A stretch of 64,000 bases of DNA from Rhodobacterales bacterium RIFCSPHIGHO2_02_FULL_62_130. Its GTDB lineage: Bacteria; Pseudomonadota; Alphaproteobacteria; Rhodobacterales; Rhodobacteraceae. Location of the stretch: positions 124,001 through 188,000 of the forward strand of contig MHZT01000035.1 in assembly GCA_001828855.1 (NCBI GenBank). Reading direction: 5' to 3'. Under the pieces are notes generated by a model, which was not told the DNA's origin, did not search any database, and worked only from the letters and a program-made list of their open reading frames with translations. Made by a program: the position numbers and the translations under genes. This document shows, one piece after another, positions 53,501 through 60,114 of the stretch. Position 1 is the first letter of the stretch; each line of letters opens with the position of its first letter.

Positions 53501-53957
53501 GAAACAGGAGCGCAAATCGGCCAAGGGCAACCGCTTTGCTTTTGTGCAACTGTCTGATCCGACAGGGCTATACGAGGTCACCGTGTTCTCGGATGCGCTG
53601 GAGGCTGCGCGGGATTATCTGGAACCGGGCAAGAATGTGGTGCTGACCGTCAAGGCGGAACTGGAAGGCGAGACGCTGAAACTGCTGGCCAACTCCGCCC
53701 AGCCGATTGACGCCGTGGCCGATCAGGCCGGAGCCAGCAACCTGCGCGTCCACCTCAACCGGCCCGAGGCAGCCATCTCGATCGCCACGCTGCTGGCAAA
53801 GGTCGAAGGCAGAAACCGCGCGCAGATCACGCTTTGCGTCCCCGATGATCAGGGCCGCGAGATAGATCTGCTCTTGCCCACCCCCTATCCCGTGACGCCC
53901 CAGATCAAGGGCGCGATCAAGGCGATGCAGGGCGTGGTGATGGTGGAAGAGGTCTGA
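50514..53957 (+). CDS. dnaE: DNA polymerase III subunit alpha
   Basis: DnaE is the replicative polymerase. The 1147-aa protein has the N-terminal PHP domain (HLRVHTEHSLLEGAV at about 8-22), the catalytic acidic motif PDFDIDFCMDRREEV (about 402-416), the YQEQVMQIAQVMAGYSLGGAD segment and the C-terminal OB domain with LSDPTGLYEVTVFSD. The start at 50514 has AAGGGG directly before it, closer than usual, but no other start fits the conserved N terminus. It is divergent from xdhA and convergent with the AbrB-family gene; the two end around repeat copies A6a and A6b. Confidence 0.97.
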   Translation: MSAPRFIHLRVHTEHSLLEGAVPVKALCKLCAKLEMPAVAVTDTNNMFAALEFSVTAKDNGVQPIVGCQVSVAFDPAAVGEKPRAPAPVVLLAQNEAGYMNLMKLNSCLYIDKGGALPQVTVAELEQYSGGLICLTGGAEGPLGRLVQGGQVPKARVLAERLAAAFAGRLYVELQRHPGEGGRLPDGEAATERWFLETAYELGLPIVATNDVYFPKTDMYEAHDALICIAEGAYVDQQQPRRRLTPQHYFKTEAEMATLFADLPEALENTVEIARRCAFAAYKRKPILPTFAEDEVSELRRQANEGLQARLAIIPHAVSPEEYQARLDFELGIIEKMGFPGYFLIVADFIKWAKDHGIPVGPGRGSGAGSLVAYALTITDLDPLRYALLFERFLNPERVSMPDFDIDFCMDRREEVIQYVQQKYGRDKVGQIITFGALLSKAAVRDVGRVLQMSYGQVDRLSKMIPVEGVKPVSITKALADEPRLREAAKEEVVARLLNYGAQIEGLYRNASTHAAGVVIGDRPLDELVPLYQDPRSDMPATQFNMKWVEAAGLVKFDFLGLKTLTVIQNALDLLKLRGVDIDISLIPLDDKPSYDLYAAAKTVAVFQVESSGMMDALRRMKPTCIEDIVALVALYRPGPMENIPTYCEVKNGLKDLESIHPTIDHILAETQGIIVYQEQVMQIAQVMAGYSLGGADLLRRAMGKKIAEEMAKERPKFVEGAKKTHNVPEKKAGEVFDLLEKFANYGFNKSHAAAYAVVSYQTAYLKANYPVEFMAAVMNCDIHLTDKLAVYKREVDKLGIKTVAPCVNASLATFTVREGQVIYGLGALKGVGADAMQLIVNARRSEQGGEKPFATLFDVARRVDLKRVGKRPLEMLARAGAFDQLDPNRARVFEALDGLVAYSAAIHEAKSSNQVSLFGEAGADIPEPRLPFRDDWQPVERLTQEHLAIGFYLSGHPLDDYMTALKRKDVKTLTEVTALAERGPLIAKIAGAVSSKQERKSAKGNRFAFVQLSDPTGLYEVTVFSDALEAARDYLEPGKNVVLTVKAELEGETLKLLANSAQPIDAVADQAGASNLRVHLNRPEAAISIATLLAKVEGRNRAQITLCVPDDQGREIDLLLPTPYPVTPQIKGAIKAMQGVVMVEEV

Positions 53958-53983
53958 CACGCCTGCGCGGCCCAAAGGGCGGA

Positions 53984-54022
53984 CCCTCCGGGGGGGATAT
54001 TTTTGCGAAGAGGATTTCGGAA
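53984..54022 (-). repeat. Repeat family A, copy A6a (head only)
   Basis: On the minus strand the head reads AATCCTCTTCGCAAAAATAT followed by a C/G run. It stands head to head with copy A6b, 7 bases away. Confidence 0.75.
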
Positions 54023-54029
54023 GCGGTTC

Positions 54030-54119
54030 CCTATCCTCTTTGCAAAAATATCCTCGGGGGGAGGTCACAATTGCCCTGCAATTGTGACTGGGGGGCAGAC
54101 GGCCCCCCTTCTTTTTTCC
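54030..54119 (+). repeat. Repeat family A, copy A6b
   Basis: The head TATCCTCTTTGCAAAAATAT and G run are followed by a GTCACAATTG-N4-CAATTGTGAC hairpin (54064-54087), then the GGGGGGCAGACGGCCCCCC hairpin and CTTCTTTTTT. It lies between the convergent ends of dnaE and the AbrB gene and could terminate both. Confidence 0.85.
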
Positions 54120-54125
54120 CGAAGA

Positions 54126-55184
54126 TCAACGCAGCCAGCGGCTGCCGATCTTGGCGGCGGTCACGGCCAGCACGATCCGCGCGACATGGTGGGCGGTGAC
54201 ATAGATCGCGCTCAGGTTCAGGCTCAGGGCGATCAGGCTCATCTCGGCCAGACCGCCGGGGGCGAAGGCGAGAAACACCGCCGCAACAGGTTCGCCGACC
54301 AAGGCGTGCAGGGCAAAGGCAAAGCCAAGTGCCAGCAGGAGCGCCGCCGCGCCGTTGAGCAAAGCCAGCCGTGCCGCGCGGCGCAAAAGGGCGCGGTCAA
54401 CGCCCACAAACCTTGCGCCCAGACCCGTTCCCAGCACCACCTGCGTGATTGCCACAAGCCAGCCCGGCGGCACGCCTTGCACAAGGCCCAGCCCATGCAG
54501 CAGCGCCGAGGCTGTCAGCGGTCCGGTGATGATCCAGCCCGGAAAGCGCAAAGCCCGCGCCACCGCCACGCCCGCGCCCCCTGCCAGCACCAGCACCAAG
54601 GCGTCGCGCGCGCTTAAAGCCACGCCCGACCCTGCCATCCTTGCCCCCGAAGCCGATCCCACCGCTTGGCCTGTGAGCAGCAGGAACAGCAGCGGGATCG
54701 CCACAATCGTGCCGATCAGCCGCAGGAATTGCAGCACGGTCAGCAGGCGCACATCCGCCCCAGCCTCCTCGCCCAGTTGCACGCTTTCGATCAGCCCGCC
54801 CGGCACCGCGCCGAAGAAGGCCGCGGTCGCATCCAGTCCGCCCCTGCGGTAGATCAGAAATCCGACGGCATGGGCCAGCGGCACGAACAGGCATAGCGCC
54901 AGCAGCGACGGACCCCAGCCCAGAGCTTGCCCTGCAACCGCCGGTGTGAACGCGCCGCCAATCGCCACGCCGATCACCGGCACAAAGGAAAACCGCAGCC
55001 GCGCGGGCAGGGTCACCGGCTTGCCCGCAATCCGCAGGTTCAGCGCCGCCATCACCCCGACCACCAGCAGCGACCCGAGCAGAAACCCCAGTGGCAGATG
55101 CAGCGCCGCCGCGATGCTGCCGCCCGCGCCCCCCAGCGCCAGCGTGATCGCCAGCGCACCAAGATCCACGCCAAATGCCCGCAT
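54126..55184 (-). CDS. AbrB family membrane transporter
   Basis: The 352-aa protein has about ten membrane helices and an internal duplication: the [19 protein letters not shown] segment in the first half resembles the [16 protein letters not shown] segment in the second. [22 protein letters not shown] (about 125-146) and [17 protein letters not shown] are the paired family motifs. The family was once annotated as putative ammonia monooxygenase; its substrate is not known. It is downstream of slyX by 3 bases on the same strand, so they are probably co-transcribed. Confidence 0.85.
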   Translation of the reverse strand: MRAFGVDLGALAITLALGGAGGSIAAALHLPLGFLLGSLLVVGVMAALNLRIAGKPVTLPARLRFSFVPVIGVAIGGAFTPAVAGQALGWGPSLLALCLFVPLAHAVGFLIYRRGGLDATAAFFGAVPGGLIESVQLGEEAGADVRLLTVLQFLRLIGTIVAIPLLFLLLTGQAVGSASGARMAGSGVALSARDALVLVLAGGAGVAVARALRFPGWIITGPLTASALLHGLGLVQGVPPGWLVAITQVVLGTGLGARFVGVDRALLRRAARLALLNGAAALLLALGFAFALHALVGEPVAAVFLAFAPGGLAEMSLIALSLNLSAIYVTAHHVARIVLAVTAAKIGSRWLR

Positions 55185-55187
55185 GAT

Positions 55188-55391
55188 CTACCAGTGCGGC
55201 GGTTTCTGGTCGGCCAGCGGGATGCTGCCCGCGCCATCCCCTTCGCGTTCGGCCTCGCGTTCCGCCAGCAGTTGCGTCAGCCGCAGCAGCCTGTCCAGAT
55301 CGCGCGATTGCCGTGCCACGATGTCGGACAGATCGTCCACCGCGCGGGTCAGATGCGCGATCCGCTCTTCCAAAGCCTCGATCTGGTTCAT
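55188..55391 (-). CDS. slyX: SlyX family protein
   Basis: The 67-aa protein is a predicted coiled coil ([22 protein letters not shown], about 3-24, and the following [13 protein letters not shown]), ending in the SlyX-type PPHW motif (DQKPPHW here). Function is unknown in all bacteria. The start at 55391 follows AAGGGGG by 4 bases. It is divergent from hisS with a 99-base spacer and upstream of the AbrB-family gene. Confidence 0.85.
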   Translation of the reverse strand: MNQIEALEERIAHLTRAVDDLSDIVARQSRDLDRLLRLTQLLAEREAEREGDGAGSIPLADQKPPHW

Positions 55392-55490
55392 GCGGCCCCC
55401 TTGCCTGCGGGAAAAACCAAGCTCTGCGCCTTGCCGCCCCGCCCCCCATCCGTTACACGGGCGGCGACAAAAAGCGAAGGGTCGAAGGCT

Positions 55491-57077
55491 ATGGCAAACG
55501 ACAAACCCGCACGCCGCCCGCGCGCCGAGACGCCCAAGGGCTTCCGTGACTATTTCGGCGCCGAGGTGACCGAGCGCAAGGCGATGCTGGACAAGATCAC
55601 CGCTGTTTACCATCGCTACGGCTTTGACCCGCTGGAAACCAGTGGGGTCGAGACGGTCGAGGCTTTGGGCAAGTTCCTGCCCGACGTGGATCGCCCGAAT
55701 GAGGGCGTGTTCGCGTGGCAGGACGAGGATGCCGATTGGCTGGCGCTGCGTTATGACCTGACCGCGCCTTTGGCCCGCGTCGCGGCGCAGTATCGCAACG
55801 ACCTGCCGTCGCCCTATCGCCGCTATGCGATGGGTCCGGTCTGGCGCAACGAGAAACCGGGTCCGGGCCGGTTCCGTCAGTTCTATCAATGCGATGCGGA
55901 TACGGTGGGTTCGGGATCGGTCGCGGCGGATGCCGAGATCTGTGCCATGCTGTCGGATGCGCTGGAAGCCGCGGGGATTGAGCGCGGCGACTATGTGATC
56001 AAGGTGAACAACCGCAAGGTGCTGAACGGGGTGATGGAGGTCGCGGGTATCGCCGGTGACGACAAGGAAGCTGAACGCGGGATTGTGCTGCGCGCGATTG
56101 ATAAGTTTGATCGGCTGGGAGAGGGCGGTGTGCGCGCGTTATTGGGAGAAGGCCGCAAGGATGACAGCGGCGACTTTACCAAAGGTGCAGGGCTTTCTGA
56201 GGCACAGGCTGAGAAAGTCATGGGGTTTGTCAACGCAAGCCGCATTGTGGAAAGCGAACTGCGTGACGGGCCTCCCAGACCTGACGACAGGATTCCTGGT
56301 GGGATGGGGCTGACTGTCTCGAACCCGACAGAGCAGAGCGAACATGCTGGGCGGCTATGGAATTGGGCGGTCCTAGATCACCTGATGCGCCTCGTTGGAA
56401 CGACAGATATTGGCTTTGAAGGGATCAAAGAGCTTGGCGAGATCGCAGACTTGCTCAAGGGGCAGGGCTACGGCCCCGACCGCATCCGCATTGACCCCTC
56501 GGTCGTGCGTGGCCTTGGCTACTACACCGGCCCTGTCTATGAGGCGGAACTCACCTTTGAAATCCTTGATGAAAAGGGCCGCAAGCGGCAGTTTGGGTCG
56601 GTTGCGGGGGGTGGGCGCTATGATGATCTGGTGAAGCGCTTCACCGGCCAGTCGGTGCCTGCGACGGGGGTTTCCATCGGGGTGGACCGGCTGCTGGCGG
56701 CCTTGCGGGCCAAGGGGCGCGGGGTAGCGGATAGTGCGGGGCCGGTGGTTGTCACCGTGATGGACCGTGACCGGATGGCGGATTACATGGGCATGGTGGG
56801 CGAATTGCGCGCCGCCGGTATCCGCGCCGAGGTGTATCTGGGCAACCCCAAGAACTTTGGCAACCAGTTGAAATACGCCGACAAACGCCAGTCTCCGATT
56901 GCGGTGATTCAGGGCGGGAACGAGGCTGCGGCGGGAACGGTGATCCTGAAAGACCTGATCCTTGGCGCGAAGATCGCCGCCAGTGCCACGCTTGAGGAAT
57001 GGAAAGACCGCCCCGCTCAGGTTGAAATCCCCCGCGCCGATCTGGTGGCGGCGGTGCAGCGGATGCTGGCGCAATGA
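55491..57077 (+). CDS. hisS: Histidyl-tRNA synthetase with a mosaic internal patch
   Basis: HisS charges tRNA-His. The 528-aa protein has class II motif 2 ([25 protein letters not shown], about 106-130) and the His-binding [14 protein letters not shown] segment (about 344-357), then the C-terminal anticodon-binding domain. The start at 55491 is the ATG that gives MANDKPARR. Between about 56095 and 56465 (residues about 200-325) G+C falls to about 50-60 % in hand counts of 60-base lines, against 72 % just downstream. Rare codons AGA and AGG occur within six codons there. The frame is intact, so the enzyme is probably functional. The stop overlaps hisZ by ATGA. Confidence 0.95.
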   Translation: MANDKPARRPRAETPKGFRDYFGAEVTERKAMLDKITAVYHRYGFDPLETSGVETVEALGKFLPDVDRPNEGVFAWQDEDADWLALRYDLTAPLARVAAQYRNDLPSPYRRYAMGPVWRNEKPGPGRFRQFYQCDADTVGSGSVAADAEICAMLSDALEAAGIERGDYVIKVNNRKVLNGVMEVAGIAGDDKEAERGIVLRAIDKFDRLGEGGVRALLGEGRKDDSGDFTKGAGLSEAQAEKVMGFVNASRIVESELRDGPPRPDDRIPGGMGLTVSNPTEQSEHAGRLWNWAVLDHLMRLVGTTDIGFEGIKELGEIADLLKGQGYGPDRIRIDPSVVRGLGYYTGPVYEAELTFEILDEKGRKRQFGSVAGGGRYDDLVKRFTGQSVPATGVSIGVDRLLAALRAKGRGVADSAGPVVVTVMDRDRMADYMGMVGELRAAGIRAEVYLGNPKNFGNQLKYADKRQSPIAVIQGGNEAAAGTVILKDLILGAKIAASATLEEWKDRPAQVEIPRADLVAAVQRMLAQ

Positions 57078-58171
57078 CGCAAAAGCCCGCCACCCGCGCC
57101 GAGGCGGAACGGCTGTTCGCGGCGTTTCAGGCGGCGGGGGCGGTGCCGGTCGAGGCTGACCTTTTGCTGCCCGCCGAGACCCTGCTTGATCTTTACGGCG
57201 AGGATATTCGCGCGCGGGCCTATGTGACGAATGACCCGTTGCGCGGCGAGATGATGCTGCGGCCCGATTTTACCGTGCCGGTGGTGCAGGCCCATATGCG
57301 CGAGGGGGCCGAACCGGCGCGCTATTGCTATCTGGGTGAGGTGTTCCGCAAGCAAGAGCATTTGGGCAATCGCGCCTCGGAATATCTGCAGGTGGGGTTC
57401 GAGGTGTTTGACCGCGAGGCCCCCGAGGCGGCGGATGCCGAGGTCTTCGCGCTGTTCTCGGGCCTGCTGGCGGGGCTGCCGCTGCGCGCGACTACGGGCG
57501 ATATCGGGATTCTGATGGCGGCGGTGCGGGGGCTTGATACCACGCCGCGCCGCAAGGCCGCCCTTTTGCGCCATATCTGGCGGCCCAAGCGGTTCCGTGC
57601 GCTGCTGGACCGTTTTGCGGGGCGCGCGCCGGTGCCGGTGGCGCGGCAACAGTTGCTGGAGCGGTTGGCGGCAGGATCGCCTGCTGATCTGATCGCGCAG
57701 GCGGGCAGCTTTATCGGTCTGCGCGCGCCCGAGGATATTGCGGCCCGCGCGGCGGCGTTGATCGAGGATGCGGGTGCTGCGCCCATCGCGGCCCCTGCGG
57801 CGGCGCTGCTGTATGATCTTCTGTCCTTGCAAGCCCCCGCGCAGGCGGCGCTGACGCATTTGCGCGGTATCACGCCGCTTTTGCCCGCGATTGAGCCTGC
57901 GGTGGATCGCTTTGCCACGCGGCTTGCGGCGCTGACGGCGCGGGGGATTGATACCGCGACGCTGGCGTTCGAGGCCAGCCTTGGCCGCACCTCGATGGAA
58001 TATTACGACGGTTTCGTGTTCAGCTTTCACGGGCCTGCGGACTGGCCTGCGGTGGCCAGCGGCGGGCGCTATGATGCGCTGACGGCGGTGCTGGGGCAGG
58101 GGCGGTCGATCCCTGCGGTGGGCGGCGTGATCCGCCCCGGTCTTGTGGCGCAGTTGCGGGGGGCAGTCTGA
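57074..58171 (+). CDS. hisZ: ATP phosphoribosyltransferase regulatory subunit HisZ
   Basis: HisZ is a catalytically inactive HisRS-like protein that forms the allosteric complex with short HisG at the first step of histidine synthesis. The 365-aa protein has a class II synthetase-like core: [14 protein letters not shown] (about 60-73), [13 protein letters not shown] (about 82-94) and [12 protein letters not shown] (about 313-324). The histidine-tRNA motifs and the anticodon domain are missing, as in the family. It lies between hisS and hisG with overlaps of 4 and 1 bases, so the three are a single translation unit. Confidence 0.94.
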   Translation: MTQKPATRAEAERLFAAFQAAGAVPVEADLLLPAETLLDLYGEDIRARAYVTNDPLRGEMMLRPDFTVPVVQAHMREGAEPARYCYLGEVFRKQEHLGNRASEYLQVGFEVFDREAPEAADAEVFALFSGLLAGLPLRATTGDIGILMAAVRGLDTTPRRKAALLRHIWRPKRFRALLDRFAGRAPVPVARQQLLERLAAGSPADLIAQAGSFIGLRAPEDIAARAAALIEDAGAAPIAAPAAALLYDLLSLQAPAQAALTHLRGITPLLPAIEPAVDRFATRLAALTARGIDTATLAFEASLGRTSMEYYDGFVFSFHGPADWPAVASGGRYDALTAVLGQGRSIPAVGGVIRPGLVAQLRGAV

Positions 58172-58875
58172 TGTTGAAAATCGGAGTGCCATCCAAGGGC
58201 CGCCTGATGGAGAAAACCTTTGACTGGTTCGGCGCGCGCGGCGTGACCATGCGCCAGACGGGGGCGGAGCGGGAATATTCCGGCGCGGTCGATGGTGTGG
58301 ACGGGGTGGAACTGGTGCTGCTGTCGGCGGGGGAGATTCCGCGCGAGTTGTCGGCGGGGCGTATTCACCTTGGCGTCACGGGGTCGGACCTTGTGCGCGA
58401 CAAGCTGGCGGATTGGGACGCGCAGGTAGTGGAACTGGCCCCCTTGGGCTTTGGCCATGCCGATCTGATTATTGCCGTGCCTGCGGTCTGGATCGATGTG
58501 GATACCATCGACGATCTGGACGCGGCGGCGGCGGCGTTTCGGGCGGCGCATGGCTTCCGGCTGCGGATTGCGACGAAGTATCACCGGCTGGTGCGGGAAT
58601 TCCTGACGGAAAACGGTGTGGCGGATTATCAACTGGTGGACAGTCAGGGTGCGACCGAAGGCACGGTCAAGAACCTGACCGCCGAGGCCGTGGCCGATAT
58701 CACCTCGTCAGGGGAAACGCTGCGGGCGAACCATCTGAAGATATTGTCGGACGGGCTGATCCATCAAAGCCAAGCCACGCTTTACGCGGCGCGCAACGCC
58801 GATTGGGCGCAGGCGCAGGGGGCGATGCAGGCTTTGGCGGCGCGGTTGGGGATTGTGGCTCCCTTATTCGCCTGA
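58171..58875 (+). CDS. hisG: ATP phosphoribosyltransferase, short form HisG
   Basis: HisG makes phosphoribosyl-ATP, the first step of histidine synthesis. The 234-aa protein is the short form, which needs HisZ, and that gene ends at its start (TGATG). The family features are VPSKGRLMEKTFDWFGARGV (about 5-24), GVTGSDLVRDK (about 69-79), the PRPP loop region DSQGATEGTVKNLTAEAVADITSSGETL (about 157-184). Feedback sensing by histidine would be through HisZ. Confidence 0.95.
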   Translation: MLKIGVPSKGRLMEKTFDWFGARGVTMRQTGAEREYSGAVDGVDGVELVLLSAGEIPRELSAGRIHLGVTGSDLVRDKLADWDAQVVELAPLGFGHADLIIAVPAVWIDVDTIDDLDAAAAAFRAAHGFRLRIATKYHRLVREFLTENGVADYQLVDSQGATEGTVKNLTAEAVADITSSGETLRANHLKILSDGLIHQSQATLYAARNADWAQAQGAMQALAARLGIVAPLFA

Positions 58876-58944
58876 TCTTCGCATGGGCTTGACCGCAAGG
58901 CGGGGAAGGTTAACTCTGGACCTCACAGCCTTGCGAGGACTGCC

Positions 58945-59292
58945 ATGGCCAACCGCCTGTTTCCGCTTTTCCTGATGCTTGCCGCGCCAGCCCTTGCGGG
59001 CGATCTGGCGGGGGCCGATGCCGTGCGTGCGGCGATTTCAGGCAATACCGTGCAGGGCGGCATGCAGGCTTCGGGGGCTTATACCGAGTATTATGCCGCT
59101 GATGGCACCATCAGGGCGCGCGACTACACGGGGCGCTGGAGCATCGAGGGCGACGCGATGTGCTTTGCCTATGGGGAAGATCCGGCCACCTGCTGGGGCG
59201 TGCGGCTGGAGGGGAGCAGCGTGACTTGGGTCGGGGATGGCGGGGATGAGGGCAACGGCACCATTCTGTCGGGCAATCCCAACGGGTTTTGA
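58945..59292 (+). CDS. Small secreted hypothetical protein
   Basis: The 115-aa precursor has a signal peptide (about 1-18, ending PALAG). The mature part starts LAGADAVRAAISGNTVQG and contains YAADGTIRARDYTGRWSIEG and MCFAYGEDPATCWGV, with two Cys that may form a disulfide. Such small periplasmic proteins are common in Rhodobacteraceae; function is unknown. It is 69 bases downstream of hisG, and a weak sigma-70-like TTGACC at 58890 may start a separate transcript. Repeat copy B2 follows its stop. Confidence 0.75.
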   Translation: MANRLFPLFLMLAAPALAGDLAGADAVRAAISGNTVQGGMQASGAYTEYYAADGTIRARDYTGRWSIEGDAMCFAYGEDPATCWGVRLEGSSVTWVGDGGDEGNGTILSGNPNGF

Positions 59293-59319
59293 ACTTGGCC
59301 AAATTCTGCCGTGCTGGGG

Positions 59320-59465
59320 CAGGCGGAGAAGGAAAGGCACTGGCTTTCCCTGCCCGTGGTGACCTCGCCTCGGCGAGACTTTATCAGCCGACCTGACATC
59401 GGCCACCGCCTGCCTTGGCGGGCTGGCGCTGGCTGGTGACTTTGGGCCACCGGCTTGGGATAGGG
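59320..59465. repeat. Repeat family B, copy B2
   Basis: GGAAAGGCACTGGCTTTCC at 59331 and a GCTGGTGACTTTGGGCCACCGGC-like hairpin near 59432 match the modules of copy B1 in the same order. An inserted GCCTCGGCGAGAC segment differs. It occupies most of the gap between the secreted protein and the DUF1489 gene. Confidence 0.65.
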
Positions 59466-59529
59466 CGGGCCTTGGCGGTGACCTCGGCGATGGCCTTGGT
59501 CAGGTCAGGCCCGATCCGCTGCCAGCAAT

Positions 59530-59958
59530 TTATCGCAGCCCGATTTCAGCCAATGCCTGCGCCAGTTCCGGCGGCAGGGCGTCGTCCAGCGCGCGGCCCT
59601 TGGGCAGATCGCGCGGGGCGTCTTCGGCAGTCAGGTAGCGCCAGCCTTGGAAGGGGCGGCGGGGGGCGTGTTCGGTGCGGATCACCTCGGCATCCAGCAC
59701 CAGCGCACAGCGGTTGATCCCGTCGCCGCCCTGACGCGCCGCCAGCCCGACGATTCTTTGCCGCGCCTGCACCGTGCCTTTGATGATCCAATAGAGCGAG
59801 CCGCCCGACAGGATTTCAGCCTCGCGTTTGGGCCACATGCGGGTGACATGTTCGGTGGTGCCTTTGGCCCAGACATGGGCATGCGCGCGGTGCCAATCCA
59901 GCAGATCCTCGACAGAATCCGCGCCGACGCAGAGTTTGATCAGGTTCAGATGGTCCAC
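59530..59958 (-). CDS. DUF1489 family protein
   Basis: The protein starts VDHLNLIKLCVGADSVEDLL and contains TEHVTRMWPKREAEILSGGSLYWIIKG (about 34-60), typical of DUF1489, a family limited mainly to alphaproteobacteria with unknown function. I chose the GTG at 59958, which has GGGGGA 4 bases upstream and gives 142 aa, near the family length. An ATG at 59985 would add nine residues but has no ribosome-binding site. It is divergent from nrdJ, sharing a 156-base region. Confidence 0.82.
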   Translation of the reverse strand: MDHLNLIKLCVGADSVEDLLDWHRAHAHVWAKGTTEHVTRMWPKREAEILSGGSLYWIIKGTVQARQRIVGLAARQGGDGINRCALVLDAEVIRTEHAPRRPFQGWRYLTAEDAPRDLPKGRALDDALPPELAQALAEIGLR

Positions 59959-60027
59959 GATTCCCCCAAGGCTGATCGCTAACATAGAGCTAAATATGGT
60001 AGCCTCAAGCCTTGCCCGCGCAGTCGG

Positions 60028-60079
60028 TTGGGGCTATCTTGCAACCCTGCCCGAGACCGCCGCAAGCGATCTCGGGCCT
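60028..60079 (+). promoter_or_regulatory. Structured leader before nrdJ
   Basis: Two stems lie in the 5' region of nrdJ: GGTTG/CAACC (60028-60032, 60044-60048) and an 8-bp GCCCGAGA/TCTCGGGC stem (60051-60058, 60072-60079) whose inner loop can form CGC/GCG around CGCAA. Comparative genomics has described an RNA motif before nrdJ genes in other bacteria; I cannot test whether this is one. No B12-box sequence was found. Confidence 0.4.
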
Positions 60080-60114
60080 TGTCATTATATCCAAGCCCAA
60101 GAAGGAACGCCCCC

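Noticed and set aside
57728-57740. CCCGAGGATATT resembling the repeat A head, in hisZ
   Set aside because: It encodes conserved HisZ-type sequence, is short and has no adjacent hairpin; a similar match at 61686 in nrdJ was rejected for the same reason.
59986-60114. Cobalamin riboswitch before B12-dependent nrdJ
   Set aside because: No B12-box-like GCCACTG or the expected multi-stem layout is present.
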